Shown in pieces: positions 1-10,257 of a DNA stretch of 64,000 bases (the stretch's first letter is position 1; each line of letters starts with the position of its first letter). The translations under genes were made by a program, and so were the position numbers. The notes below the pieces were generated by a model. The model saw only the letters and a list, made by a program, of their open reading frames with translations. It did not search any database and had not been told where the DNA came from. Source of the DNA: an uncultured Bacteroidota bacterium (GTDB lineage Bacteria; Bacteroidota; Bacteroidia; Chitinophagales; Chitinophagaceae). The stretch is taken from contig CAIYLW010000023.1 in the NCBI GenBank assembly GCA_903927185.1, positions 1-64,000 on the forward strand. Direction: 5' to 3'.

Positions 1-101
1 CAAACACCACGGCGCTGAGGACATGCATCCAAAGCTCTTGATTTACTTTTAGCCCTGATTATTTCGCGACCTTTTCTAACTAATTGCTGTATTGTAGGCA
101 T
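1..101 (-). CDS. rpsL: 30S ribosomal protein S12 (partial, runs off the window start)
   Basis: Reverse complement reads [33 protein letters not shown], the conserved S12 N-terminus; not in the supplied ORF track because truncated. Confidence 0.93.
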   Translation of the reverse strand, partial: MPTIQQLVRKGREIIRAKSKSRALDACPQRRGV

Positions 102-127
102 TCTAATCCGTTTAAAATTTCGGACGG

Positions 128-159
128 CAAAGGTAATGGCTAGATGTGAAAAACCAAAA
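128..159 (-). promoter_or_regulatory. Bacteroidota-type promoter of rpsL: -33 TTTTG (155-159), 19-nt spacer, -7 TACCTTTG (128-135)
   Basis: Matches TTTG-N19-21-TAnnTTTG on the minus strand, just upstream of the rpsL ATG at 101. Confidence 0.7.
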
Positions 160-424
160 TGTTTTCAGAAGTTTTCCCCCAGTATTTCAAAAAAAAATCA
201 AAATAGACCCAATTCTGCCTGAAAATCGGGGATAAATAGTTCCGCCAAGTCGGCAAATTTCTGAAGAAATCCGGATCTAACCAATTAAATCCGATCAACC
301 GCTAAAACACCTCAGACTCATTTATCTGAAACACCCAACTTATAAATTGTTTTAGCCCAATCTCATTTCAGGGCTTGTGAAAAGAATTTTCAGCATTTTA
401 TTTTGATGTCTTAATTCTACTCAT

Positions 425-3022
425 ATGTTACGCAAAATCCTAATTAGCCTTGCTACCCTTCTCTTCATTTTACAAGTAACAGCTCAAGGCACCAGTTTAA
501 AACCAGGCGATATAGCCATAATCGCCTTTCAATCTGATAATAATGATCAGTTTGCATTTCTATGTTTAGTGGACCTTGCTCCAAATACTCAAATTCAATT
601 TTCTGAGAAGGGCTGGAACGGATCACTGGATACAGCTGCTTTTGTAACCACTACCGAAGGGGTACATACTTGGACCGCCCCAAGTATCGGTATTACAAAA
701 GGAACCGCAATTACTATCAGTTTCAATAATCTTGGTAAAAGTCCAATAGCCAATTACGGAACTGTTCAATCCAGCGCAGCAGCAAAACTATCAACAACAG
801 GTGACGAGTTAGTAGCATTTCAAGGGTCTGCATCATCGCCAAATTTCATATACGCATTTGGTTCAAGAGCCTGGATCAATGTTGGTATACCCAATTCTAA
901 TCAATCATGGCTTCCATTTCCACTAGTAAATGGAATAACCGCAAGGGATTTCAAAACCCAATATCATGACCAATATTTTAAATTGACTAATTATTCAGGT
1001 TCCAGAGATTCCATTCTTGCGGCAATAGGGAATATCAATAATTGGACGAGAAGCAATACTCGTTTTTCCAGCTTGCCGAATTGGAATATTCAAATATTGG
1101 AAGATTACTATTTAAAACCTCAAGACGATCCCACAAAATTGAGCAGTTGGGGAAATATTTTAGATGGAAGTGGAACCATGCCCATTTCATTCACAGCAAA
1201 TGGAACCGTATTTCACTTGGCAAACCAAACAGGAAATATAGCATTAACAGATAACTGGGTTTTAGATATGCTGATGATTCATGAGAATCTTTCCTTGTCA
1301 CTAAATGGATATCAATTAAGCATCTCTAGTCTTATGGATTCCAGTAAAGGATTTATTAAGGGATCCGATATATCAAGTTTAATCATCAGGGGCAAATCAG
1401 GCCCTCTCCGATTTGATAGTAGCTATGCAATTTTAAATAATCTAAGCCTTTTAAATGGGGCGTCTACCAGCATGAATAATAAACTCAATATTGTTAGTAA
1501 CAAAAATATCGGAACTGTTAACCTAAGTGATAGTTCCTTTTTAAATACTAATGGATTTTTAATTTTAAACGCTTCAGAAAAAGGCTCCTCTATTCTTACA
1601 AACTTGGGAAAAGAGGCTGTAATAATGGGGCCAGTGGAAGTGCAAAAATATATCCCCGCAGGAAAAAGAAATTTTAGGTTTATGGGACATCCCTTTGCAA
1701 AGGCAATACCTTTAAGTCAATTGACTTCAGATATAGACATTACTGGCAAGGATGGCTCTTCTAATGGCTTTACCAATACCTATACTAATAATCCATCGGC
1801 CTTCTGGTTCGATACAAATTTGAGTGATGGAACTTTAAGTGAACAAGGATGGACTGCTTTTACAAATACGGATGGGATTGGGAACAATGCATGGCTTCCT
1901 AAACAGGGAATACGAATCAACGTAAGAGGCAGTAAGGGAGAGGGTTTGAATGGTTTACCTTATACCCCGTCTCCTGTTATTTTACATTTAAAAGACAGTT
2001 TAAATACTGGTGATCAAACTGCTACTTTAACTAAGAATACGCTAAACGCAGGATATAATTTTATAGGGAATCCTTTTGCCTCAGCAATAGATATGAGTAA
2101 ATTACAAATTGGAAAAAATATAGTTCCTAACTATTATTTATGGGATCCTTATATGGGCAATAAAGGAGGGTATACTTGTTATCCATTTTCAAATAGCATT
2201 TACTTACCAAGTTTTGCAGCATTTTTTGCTCAAACAATTGATTCGAGCAAGGAAAATCAAATACTATTTCCAGAAACATGCAAAGTTTCTAATAGCAATC
2301 TTATTCGGGTGCTTGGAGTTGAAGAAAAAACAAATAATCAATTAGAATTGATTGTCGAATCCGATAGTATTATATGGGACAGAGCACTTTTTATATTTAA
2401 AATAAATGCATCAGATAGTCTGGATTTTTTTGATGCAAAAAAATTATTGAACCCGGATTTTAGTTTATTCAGTTGGAGTGCTGAAAAAGAAAAATTATGT
2501 ATTGATACCAGATCAAGTTTACATAGTACCATTATTCCCTTAGGACTCAAATCTGATATTCAAAACACTTTTCAGTTGAAAGTCAAGCAGTTTCCTGATA
2601 TAAATGTTTATGATTTTTATTTAATTGACAAATTAGTGAATCGTAAACTTGCGTTGAAATCGGGTTTCAATTATTCATTTGAAGTTGACAGTTTAAAATT
2701 ACCAACAGATAGCAGTCGATTTGAAATTCAAATGATAGCTAAAAATATCCCAATCAATTCTATCGAATTTCCAAAATTAAATTGTCAGGTATTTCCAAAT
2801 CCAACTGAGAATCTATTATCACTAATTATCCAATCATCGAAATTATTACCTGTATATATTTCAATAAGTAATACATTAGGGCAACAATTTTTAAATACAA
2901 AGTTAGCACCAGCTCAACAAATTAATTATTCGATTTTACTAAATAAAATGGATGCAGGAGTTTACGTTTTAACTATCACCAACAGAGAAGAAACCATTGT
3001 TCAAAAAATTATTAAATATTAA
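425..3022 (+). CDS. Secreted protein with T9SS type A C-terminal sorting domain
   Basis: Signal peptide; C-terminus NCQVFPNPTENLLSLIIQ...GVYVLTITNREETIVQKIIKY typical of T9SS CTD. Confidence 0.85.
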   Translation: MLRKILISLATLLFILQVTAQGTSLKPGDIAIIAFQSDNNDQFAFLCLVDLAPNTQIQFSEKGWNGSLDTAAFVTTTEGVHTWTAPSIGITKGTAITISFNNLGKSPIANYGTVQSSAAAKLSTTGDELVAFQGSASSPNFIYAFGSRAWINVGIPNSNQSWLPFPLVNGITARDFKTQYHDQYFKLTNYSGSRDSILAAIGNINNWTRSNTRFSSLPNWNIQILEDYYLKPQDDPTKLSSWGNILDGSGTMPISFTANGTVFHLANQTGNIALTDNWVLDMLMIHENLSLSLNGYQLSISSLMDSSKGFIKGSDISSLIIRGKSGPLRFDSSYAILNNLSLLNGASTSMNNKLNIVSNKNIGTVNLSDSSFLNTNGFLILNASEKGSSILTNLGKEAVIMGPVEVQKYIPAGKRNFRFMGHPFAKAIPLSQLTSDIDITGKDGSSNGFTNTYTNNPSAFWFDTNLSDGTLSEQGWTAFTNTDGIGNNAWLPKQGIRINVRGSKGEGLNGLPYTPSPVILHLKDSLNTGDQTATLTKNTLNAGYNFIGNPFASAIDMSKLQIGKNIVPNYYLWDPYMGNKGGYTCYPFSNSIYLPSFAAFFAQTIDSSKENQILFPETCKVSNSNLIRVLGVEEKTNNQLELIVESDSIIWDRALFIFKINASDSLDFFDAKKLLNPDFSLFSWSAEKEKLCIDTRSSLHSTIIPLGLKSDIQNTFQLKVKQFPDINVYDFYLIDKLVNRKLALKSGFNYSFEVDSLKLPTDSSRFEIQMIAKNIPINSIEFPKLNCQVFPNPTENLLSLIIQSSKLLPVYISISNTLGQQFLNTKLAPAQQINYSILLNKMDAGVYVLTITNREETIVQKIIKY

Positions 3023-3033
3023 AAAGATGATTT

Positions 3034-3246
3034 ATGAAAATGCTATTCATCTTTAGTATCATACTTTTTTGCTTACTATTTATTTGCTACCAACCCCTCT
3101 TAGCTCAGCCACCCAGTTTTGATAATGACACGGCTGATGTGCCAATAGATGGGGGTTTGAGTATATTATTAGCAATAGGTATTGGATATGGGATAAAGAA
3201 AAATCTTAAACAAGAGGATACTTCAAAAAAAAATAGCCTGCATTAG
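3034..3246 (+). CDS. Small PID-CTERM-like sorted protein (70 aa)
   Basis: N-terminal signal peptide and C-terminal VPIDGG + hydrophobic segment + basic KK tail (DVPIDGGLSILLAIGIGYGIKKNLKQ). Confidence 0.7.
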   Translation: MKMLFIFSIILFCLLFICYQPLLAQPPSFDNDTADVPIDGGLSILLAIGIGYGIKKNLKQEDTSKKNSLH

Positions 3247-3261
3247 TTGTCTAATGCAGGC
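3236..3261. terminator. Bidirectional terminator hairpin between convergent genes
   Basis: GCCTGCATTAG-TTGT-CTAATGCAGGC, A-tract before and T-tract after. Confidence 0.85.
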
Positions 3262-3280
3262 TTGAATATTTTTTTAATGT

Positions 3281-4381
3281 TTATACCTGATACATCCAAC
3301 CAAATTCATCAGCTACTTTACAAGATTTAATATTATCCATATCTTGTTTGATAGCTGGCGCTATTGTCCAGGTAGTTGTATCGAATTGCATAATATTATC
3401 TTTATATTTCAACTCCTTGATGGGTGCTATTGTGGCTGCGGTGCCAGTACCAAAAACTTCCTGAACTTTACCTGCTTTATATTCTGCCACTAATTCATCA
3501 ATGCTAATTTTACGTTCCTCCACTTTAAATCCTCTTTTCTTCAAAAGTGTTAAGACACTATCTCTGGTAACTCCTTTTAAAATAGTTCCTTCTTCAAGTG
3601 AAGGGGTAACGGCAACACCATTAATGATAAAAACAACATTCATCATCCCTACTTCTTGCAACCATTTATGTTCAAAAGCATCAGTCCATAAAACTTGGTC
3701 ATAACCCATTTTATTAGCCAACCTTGCTGCAATTAAACTACCACCGTAGTTACCGGCATTCTTCGAAAAGCCAACACCCCCTGGGGCAGCTCTAGTGAAA
3801 TTTTCTTCCACCAAAATTTTCATAGGTGCCGCAAAATAGGGTCCTGAAGGGCTTAATATGATCATGAATTTATAAGTATCAGAGGGACGAACACCTAAAA
3901 AGGCATCGGTTGAAAACATAAAAGGTCTGATATATAATGAATGTTCCTTTTTATTGGGAATCCAATCCTTATCAATTTCAATTAATTGTCTCATTCCATC
4001 AATAAACAATTCTTCAGGAACTGTTGGCATGCACATCCGCTCAGCTGAAGTATTAAAGCGAATTAAATTATCATAAGGGCGAAATATATACGCATCCCCT
4101 TCTTCCGACTTATATGCCTTTATTCCTTCAAAAATAGATTGACCGTAATGTAAAACAGATAAGGCAGGATCGAAAGATAAAGCCTGATAAGGTCTGATAA
4201 TAACATTTGTCCATTCTCCATTGATATAATCTGCTTCTAGCATATGATCAGTGAAAAATCTTCCAAAAGGCAGATTTTCAAGGCTCATTTCCAATAACTT
4301 ACTTTCAGCTATTTTCTCAATCTTTATATCTACTGCTTCAACCATAGTTTTATATTTGATGCAAATAAACGAAAAAAACAA
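3281..4381 (-). CDS. ilvE: Branched-chain amino acid aminotransferase (likely true start MVEAVDIK at 4345)
   Basis: Class IV aminotransferase motifs: SIFEGIKAYKSEEGDAYIFRP, EVFGTGTAATIAPI. Confidence 0.92.
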   Translation of the reverse strand: MFFSFICIKYKTMVEAVDIKIEKIAESKLLEMSLENLPFGRFFTDHMLEADYINGEWTNVIIRPYQALSFDPALSVLHYGQSIFEGIKAYKSEEGDAYIFRPYDNLIRFNTSAERMCMPTVPEELFIDGMRQLIEIDKDWIPNKKEHSLYIRPFMFSTDAFLGVRPSDTYKFMIILSPSGPYFAAPMKILVEENFTRAAPGGVGFSKNAGNYGGSLIAARLANKMGYDQVLWTDAFEHKWLQEVGMMNVVFIINGVAVTPSLEEGTILKGVTRDSVLTLLKKRGFKVEERKISIDELVAEYKAGKVQEVFGTGTAATIAPIKELKYKDNIMQFDTTTWTIAPAIKQDMDNIKSCKVADEFGWMYQV

Positions 4382-4413
4382 AAGCTAACAAACGTTATCT
4401 TTACAAACTGCTC

Positions 4414-5043
4414 ATGAGTACAAAAAAAATACAGCTCCCAGATTTTGTTATTGCCAATTTATACACAAATCAATTGGTATTGGGTACTGATGTGCAGGCG
4501 CAAAAAAATGAAATTGTGGCTATTTCTGAAACTGATTCAAAAACGGAGGCAATCATTACTGGTTCTTTTCCAGAAAAAATAGTTCCCACACCTATAGAAA
4601 TTGCAAAACCAAAAACAAAAGAACCAGTTCTCTCAGATATCGATAAACAATGGTATTTAGGAGATAATGGAAAAAATATTATTGTATTGATTAAAGAAAA
4701 AGGGGTAACCTATATCAACGATAAACATCTCCAATTTCTATCCAATATTTTAAACGCCTGTAAGTTAAATCTAGGTGATATAGCTTTAGTTAATCATTCA
4801 AATTATCCATTAAGCTATACAGAACTAAAAGAAAGATTGAAGCCAAAATTCATTTTAGTTTTCGACTTAGAAACGAAAGAAATAAATCTTCCATTTACTA
4901 TACCAAATTTTCAAGTTCAGTCGCACGACAACTGCAAATTTCTATTTTCTTCATCTCTTACAAAAATGGATGGTGAATCTCAAGAATCTAAAATTGAAAA
5001 ATCGAAACTCTGGGCTAGCTTAAAAAATATATTTCAATTGTAG
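4414..5043 (+). CDS. Hypothetical protein; possible HolD/psi-like fold (speculative)
   Basis: 209 aa ORF, see findings. Confidence 0.7.
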   Translation: MSTKKIQLPDFVIANLYTNQLVLGTDVQAQKNEIVAISETDSKTEAIITGSFPEKIVPTPIEIAKPKTKEPVLSDIDKQWYLGDNGKNIIVLIKEKGVTYINDKHLQFLSNILNACKLNLGDIALVNHSNYPLSYTELKERLKPKFILVFDLETKEINLPFTIPNFQVQSHDNCKFLFSSSLTKMDGESQESKIEKSKLWASLKNIFQL

Positions 5044-5060
5044 GATTAAAATAATGTTTG

Positions 5061-5606
5061 ATGCAGGAACAGATATTCATTGAAAGTCCTAGGCTCTTTA
5101 TTAGAAGTTGGAAAGCATCCGACATTATCGACTATATAAAAATGAATCAAGACCCAATGGTCATGAAATATTTTCCTAAAACTCTTTCTACTCAAGAAAC
5201 GCTAAATCACTTCCATAAAATTCAAGCGCATTTTATAGAGTTCAACTATGGATTGTTTGCTTTAGAACTAAAGGAAGAAAATCGTTTTGTTGGATTTACA
5301 GGTTTATCTCATCCCCAATTCAATTCATTTTTTACACCATGTGTTGAAATTGGCTGGAGAATCGATTCTGCTCATTGGCAAAAAGGAATCGCAACTGAAG
5401 CTGCAAATGCTTGTTTAGATTTTGGATTTAAAAATTTGAATTTAGAAAAAATAGTTTCCTATACTTTTATTCATAATCTCGCTTCTGAAAAAGTAATGCA
5501 AAAAATAAGTATGAAAAAATTAACTGAGTTTGATCATCCTAATTTGGAAACTAACCATTACTTATGCAAACATGTATTATATGAAATTAACCGGACAAAT
5601 AAATAA
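5061..5606 (+). CDS. GNAT family N-acetyltransferase (RimJ/RimL type)
   Basis: IESPRLFIRSW...EIGWRIDSAHWQKGIATEAANACLDFGF; ATG at 5061 preferred over TTG at 5058. Confidence 0.85.
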   Translation: MQEQIFIESPRLFIRSWKASDIIDYIKMNQDPMVMKYFPKTLSTQETLNHFHKIQAHFIEFNYGLFALELKEENRFVGFTGLSHPQFNSFFTPCVEIGWRIDSAHWQKGIATEAANACLDFGFKNLNLEKIVSYTFIHNLASEKVMQKISMKKLTEFDHPNLETNHYLCKHVLYEINRTNK

Positions 5607-5609
5607 GTA

Positions 5610-6200
5610 ATGGATAATATAGACCTTGTATTTGCAACCAACAATCAAAATAAAATAATTGAAATTCGTTCGATTTTAAAAAAGCCTTTTAGTATCATAA
5701 CTTTAAAGGACGCAGGTATTGACATAGATATCCCAGAACCGCATGACACTCTGGAGGCAAATGCTTCCGAAAAATCATTCACAATTCACCAACTTACAAA
5801 CAAGAACTGTTTTAGTGAAGACACCGGGTTAGAAGTATTTTCTATTAATAGTGAACCGGGTGTAAAAAGTGCACGTTATGCCGGCGAGGGTAGAAACTTT
5901 CAGGATAATATCAATTTACTTTTAAAAAACTTAGAAGGCAAATCAGATCGCTCTGCACAATTTAGAACTGTGGTATCATTAATTTGGGAAAACAAGGAAT
6001 ACTTATTCACTGGAATTTGTTTAGGAACAATCATTGAAAAACAAAAAGGTGAAGCAGGTTTTGGATATGACCCTGTATTTGTGCCTGAAGGTTCTCACAA
6101 TACATTTGCTGAAATGAGTATTGAAGAGAAAAACAAATTCAGTCATCGCAAAAAAGCAGTTACACAACTTATAGAATTTTTAAAAATGAAAGTATCATGA
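5610..6200 (+). CDS. rdgB: RdgB/HAM1 family non-canonical purine NTP pyrophosphatase
   Basis: VFATNNQNKIIEI, SEDTGLEV, GFGYDPVF, FSHRKKA motifs. Confidence 0.95.
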   Translation: MDNIDLVFATNNQNKIIEIRSILKKPFSIITLKDAGIDIDIPEPHDTLEANASEKSFTIHQLTNKNCFSEDTGLEVFSINSEPGVKSARYAGEGRNFQDNINLLLKNLEGKSDRSAQFRTVVSLIWENKEYLFTGICLGTIIEKQKGEAGFGYDPVFVPEGSHNTFAEMSIEEKNKFSHRKKAVTQLIEFLKMKVS

Positions 6201-6634
6201 ACAGGATAAAATTAAATATGCCCAAGAGCTATACATTTTTTACTGAACTAACTATTCGTTTCACAGATTTAAACTATGCAGGCCATGTAGGAAACGACCA
6301 TTTTCTAACTTTGATTCAAGAAGCCCGTCAACAATATTTAAAACATTTTGATTACGAAGAATTAAATTTTGAAGGCTATGGTTTAATTATGGCAGATTCA
6401 GCAATTGAATACAAACACGAATTAAACTATGGTGATGTTCTAAGAATTTCTGTGAAGGCTGTTGATTTTGATAAATTAGGATTTGATATTCTTTACTTAC
6501 TAGAAATTATCAATCATGGAGATATTATAACGGCTGGAAAAGCTAAAACTGGTATGATCTGTTACGATTATTCTGCAAAAAAGAAAATGAGTATTCCTGA
6601 GATTGCGATTAAAAAATTAATGGCAGACCAATAG
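6197..6634 (+). CDS. Acyl-CoA thioesterase, hotdog fold
   Basis: TIRFTDLNYAGHVGNDHFLTLIQEAR; ATGA overlap with rdgB. Confidence 0.85.
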   Translation: MNRIKLNMPKSYTFFTELTIRFTDLNYAGHVGNDHFLTLIQEARQQYLKHFDYEELNFEGYGLIMADSAIEYKHELNYGDVLRISVKAVDFDKLGFDILYLLEIINHGDIITAGKAKTGMICYDYSAKKKMSIPEIAIKKLMADQ

Positions 6635-6658
6635 TTTTCAAAGAAAATAAAACTAACT

Positions 6659-9331
6659 ATGAAACTTTATAAAATACTTTTATTTGTTTTAATTTTTTTT
6701 GCAATTAACTATACAATAAAAGCTCAAACAATACCTAGTTATAAAAATGCTTCACTTCCTATTCCAGAAAGGGTTAAGGATCTTTTAATGAGAATGACTC
6801 CAGAAGAAAAATTTTGGCAATTGTTTATGATCCCAGGAGAAATAAAAGATTTACAGGATTTAAGCTTTAAGAACGGGTTATTCGGTTTTCAGGTAAGTGC
6901 TGAATCTTCTGGTACAGGAGCAACAAATCAGATATTAAAATATGGTTTAGATGAAAACGATTTAATTCTTGTTAAAAAAATCAATAAAAGTCAGCATTAT
7001 TTTGTAGATCAAACAAGATTAGGAATCCCCATCATTGCCTTCGATGAAGCATTGCATGGATTGGTTCGAAAAGGAGCAACAGTATTTCCACAGTCTATTG
7101 CACTCGCAGCTACCTGGGACACCGCTTTGATGCACGATGTAGCAAGTGCTATTGCGTTTGAAACAAAAAATAGAGGTATCCGTCAAATACTTTCGCCAGT
7201 TATTAATCTTGCATCAGATACTCGTTGGGGAAGAACAGAAGAGACATATGGAGAAGATCCATTTTTAAGTTCAGCAATGGGTGTTGCCTATATTGCTGCA
7301 TTTGAAAGAAACAATATCATTGCAACTCCAAAACATTTTATTGCTAATGTTGGCGATGGAGGTAGAGACAGTTATCCCATTAATTATAACGAACGACGAT
7401 TATATGAAAACGACTTCGTTCCTTTTATCAATGTAATTAATAAAGCTGGAGCGAGAAGTATTATGACAGCTTATAATTCTGTTAATGGAATCCCAGCCTC
7501 TTCAAATAATTGGTTACTCAATGAAACGCTAAAAAAGAAATGGGGATTTAATGGATTTGTGATTTCAGATGCAAGTGCCGTTGGTGGTGCCAATGTTTTA
7601 CATAACACTTCAAAAACTTACGACGAATCAGGCATACAGGCAATCACCAATGGTTTAGATGTGATTTTTCAAACTGATCACGAACATGGAAAATTATTTA
7701 TCCAACCTTTTTTGGATGGAAGTATTTCAAATGCTATAATTGATTCTGCTGTTGCAAGAGTATTGAAAGTGAAATTTGAGTTAGGTTTATTTGAGACCCC
7801 TTATGCACTGGAAACTTTAATCGATTCAAACACTCTTGATAAACACAAGGAACTTTCAAAAAAAGCATCCATTGAATCTCTAGTATTATTAAAAAATGAA
7901 AATAATATTCTGCCCATCCAAAAAAACATAAAACGAATTGCAATTATAGGTACTGATGCAAAAGAAGGGAGATTGGGCGGCTATTCAGGTCAACCCAATA
8001 AAATTGTAACCATACTATCTGGCATTAAAGATTTAGCCAATAAAAATAACGTAGAAGTATTTTATGCCGATGGCTCCTTAAGATTATCACAGGAAATCCA
8101 AACAATTCCAACAACTTATTTATCCACTATTCAAGATGGGAAAATAGTTTCAGGTTTGTTGGGTGAATATTACAATAATATAGATGCGGTAGGGCATCCC
8201 ATTTTAAATAGAATAGATAAGACAATTGATTTTAATTGGACACTTTATCCTCCCGTGAATGAACTAACTCCAGACTTCTATAGTGTAAGTTGGAAAGGAA
8301 ATTTCACCTCGCCAAAAACAGAAACAATCTCCATTGGATTAAAAGGGAATGATGGGTACCGCTTATACATCAACAATAAACTAATAATTGATCGTTGGTT
8401 GAAACAAAGTTATCATACTGATCTGGTTGATTACAATTTCGAGAAAGACAGACCCTATCCTATTCGAATAGAATTTAAAGAGCCTAATGGCAATGCTCAT
8501 TTACAATTGATATGGAAGGTTTCTAATCAAGAAGAAAAAAAATGGACTGAGGCAATTGAAATTGCAAAAAAATCTGATTTGGTTATTTTTACCGCTGGGA
8601 TTGAAGAAGGTGAATTTAGAGATCGATCCTCACTAGCTCTTCCTGGGAATCAAGAAAAAGTGCTGCAAAAAATTCTTTCCATAGGAAAACCTGTTGTTGT
8701 ATTACTTGTTGGGGGAAGTGCAATAACTATGAAAGATTGGTTACCTAAAACTAATGCTGTAATTGACTGTTGGTACCCAGGCGAAAAAGGAGGAGAAGCT
8801 ATTGCTGCTGTATTATTTGGAGAAGCGAATCCCGCTGGACGGCTTCCAATAAGTTTTGTAAATTCAGAAGGGCAACTTCCATTGGTTTATAACCATTTGC
8901 CTACAGGACGAGGAGATGATTATAATGACCAGAGCGGCTTACCTCTGTTCCCTTTTGGATTTGGGCTTAGTTATACCCAATTTGATTATACCAATTTACA
9001 AATGAACAAAAAGCAGATGACCCCAAATGATACGGCAGTCTTAAGTTTCCAATTAAAAAATATTGGAGAGAGAGATGGTGAAGAAGTAGTTCAATTATAT
9101 ATACATGATGAATTCGCATCAGTAGCCAGACCAGTTATGGAACTAAAAGGATTTCAACGAGTTTCACTAAGGAAAGGAGAATCTAAAATAATCCGGTTTT
9201 TAATTTCAAAAGAATTGCTTGAAATGTATAATTTACAAATGAGTAAACTGGTAGAACCGGGTACATTTAGACTAATGATAGGTGCCTCATCCAAAGATAT
9301 CCGGTTAAAAGAAACCCTTTTGATTCAATAA
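6659..9331 (+). CDS. Glycoside hydrolase family 3 beta-glucosidase with inserted PA14 domain
   Basis: GH3 KHFIAN, GFVISDA nucleophile region; PA14-like GLLGEYYNN...LKGNDGYRLYINNKLIID; signal peptide. Confidence 0.9.
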   Translation: MKLYKILLFVLIFFAINYTIKAQTIPSYKNASLPIPERVKDLLMRMTPEEKFWQLFMIPGEIKDLQDLSFKNGLFGFQVSAESSGTGATNQILKYGLDENDLILVKKINKSQHYFVDQTRLGIPIIAFDEALHGLVRKGATVFPQSIALAATWDTALMHDVASAIAFETKNRGIRQILSPVINLASDTRWGRTEETYGEDPFLSSAMGVAYIAAFERNNIIATPKHFIANVGDGGRDSYPINYNERRLYENDFVPFINVINKAGARSIMTAYNSVNGIPASSNNWLLNETLKKKWGFNGFVISDASAVGGANVLHNTSKTYDESGIQAITNGLDVIFQTDHEHGKLFIQPFLDGSISNAIIDSAVARVLKVKFELGLFETPYALETLIDSNTLDKHKELSKKASIESLVLLKNENNILPIQKNIKRIAIIGTDAKEGRLGGYSGQPNKIVTILSGIKDLANKNNVEVFYADGSLRLSQEIQTIPTTYLSTIQDGKIVSGLLGEYYNNIDAVGHPILNRIDKTIDFNWTLYPPVNELTPDFYSVSWKGNFTSPKTETISIGLKGNDGYRLYINNKLIIDRWLKQSYHTDLVDYNFEKDRPYPIRIEFKEPNGNAHLQLIWKVSNQEEKKWTEAIEIAKKSDLVIFTAGIEEGEFRDRSSLALPGNQEKVLQKILSIGKPVVVLLVGGSAITMKDWLPKTNAVIDCWYPGEKGGEAIAAVLFGEANPAGRLPISFVNSEGQLPLVYNHLPTGRGDDYNDQSGLPLFPFGFGLSYTQFDYTNLQMNKKQMTPNDTAVLSFQLKNIGERDGEEVVQLYIHDEFASVARPVMELKGFQRVSLRKGESKIIRFLISKELLEMYNLQMSKLVEPGTFRLMIGASSKDIRLKETLLIQ

Positions 9332-9334
9332 AAT

Positions 9335-9787
9335 TTATACCCCAAATTGGTGTAAATGATGGTCTAAGTGTTTATAGAACATGTTGTTCCACTCGGCGAT
9401 ATTTAATGACCCAAATGATAAGGATTCTCTTCCTTCAAAATAACTTGCCCCTAATTCTTGTGTCTTTATGATATAGTTGATAAGCCTTTCTTTTTCTGAA
9501 GCAAAATCTTTATCCTCTTTTATTATGAAAGCAGGTGCTGTTTGAATACTTTTCTTATAGGGCGTTTCATTGACTACTGTTTTTTTCACAAATAGTTTCA
9601 ACATGAATTTCACGAATGAATTTGGCGCAGGATGTATATTTTCATACGCCATCTCATAAGTAACATTGCAATGAGCTAACATTTGAGCAACAGACATTTT
9701 TCCCCAAAGTCCTTTTCTATCAGGAGTTAATTGACTAATTCGATCAATTATTTCCTTTGAATCATTCAGGTTAAATACGCTTTTCAT
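9335..9787 (-). CDS. DUF1569 / DinB-like domain protein
   Basis: WGKMSVAQMLAHCNVTYEMA and C-terminal HLDHHLHQFGV. Confidence 0.75.
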   Translation of the reverse strand: MKSVFNLNDSKEIIDRISQLTPDRKGLWGKMSVAQMLAHCNVTYEMAYENIHPAPNSFVKFMLKLFVKKTVVNETPYKKSIQTAPAFIIKEDKDFASEKERLINYIIKTQELGASYFEGRESLSFGSLNIAEWNNMFYKHLDHHLHQFGV

Positions 9788-9802
9788 AAAGAGTTTTAAG
9801 AA

Positions 9803-10243
9803 TTAATATTTTAGAACTTTTTTTAAATCTACAAAATAAATAAACAAATCCTGGGGTATCATTAATTTCCCTTTTAGGATCTTACTTTTTGAGAAATACA
9901 TTTTTGCGTTAAAAACTAGAAAGGGTGATCTAAAATCTCTTTCCCTTATATTAAGCTCATGATGGTTGATGAGTATGGTATAATGGGTTTCCGTTAGATT
10001 ACTGATTTTAGTGTAATTATGATCCACAGAATAAGCTGTATCAAAAACGGTAAAAAGTTTCTTGGGGTTTTCTTCTGAGTTATAATAAAAATCTATCACT
10101 TGCTGGGGTAATTGGTACATATCAGCTTTTGTCCAATCCAGTAATTGAACATCCTTTTTATTACTACATGCTGAAAGCAAAAAGAAAGGACTACCAAAAA
10201 TAATGAAAGATAATAGTCTTACTGAAAGCTTCATAATTACCAT
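9803..10243 (-). CDS. Hypothetical lipoprotein
   Basis: Signal peptide with lipobox-like LLSAC. Confidence 0.65.
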   Translation of the reverse strand: MVIMKLSVRLLSFIIFGSPFFLLSACSNKKDVQLLDWTKADMYQLPQQVIDFYYNSEENPKKLFTVFDTAYSVDHNYTKISNLTETHYTILINHHELNIRERDFRSPFLVFNAKMYFSKSKILKGKLMIPQDLFIYFVDLKKVLKY

Positions 10244-10257
10244 TTAAAAAATTGAGA

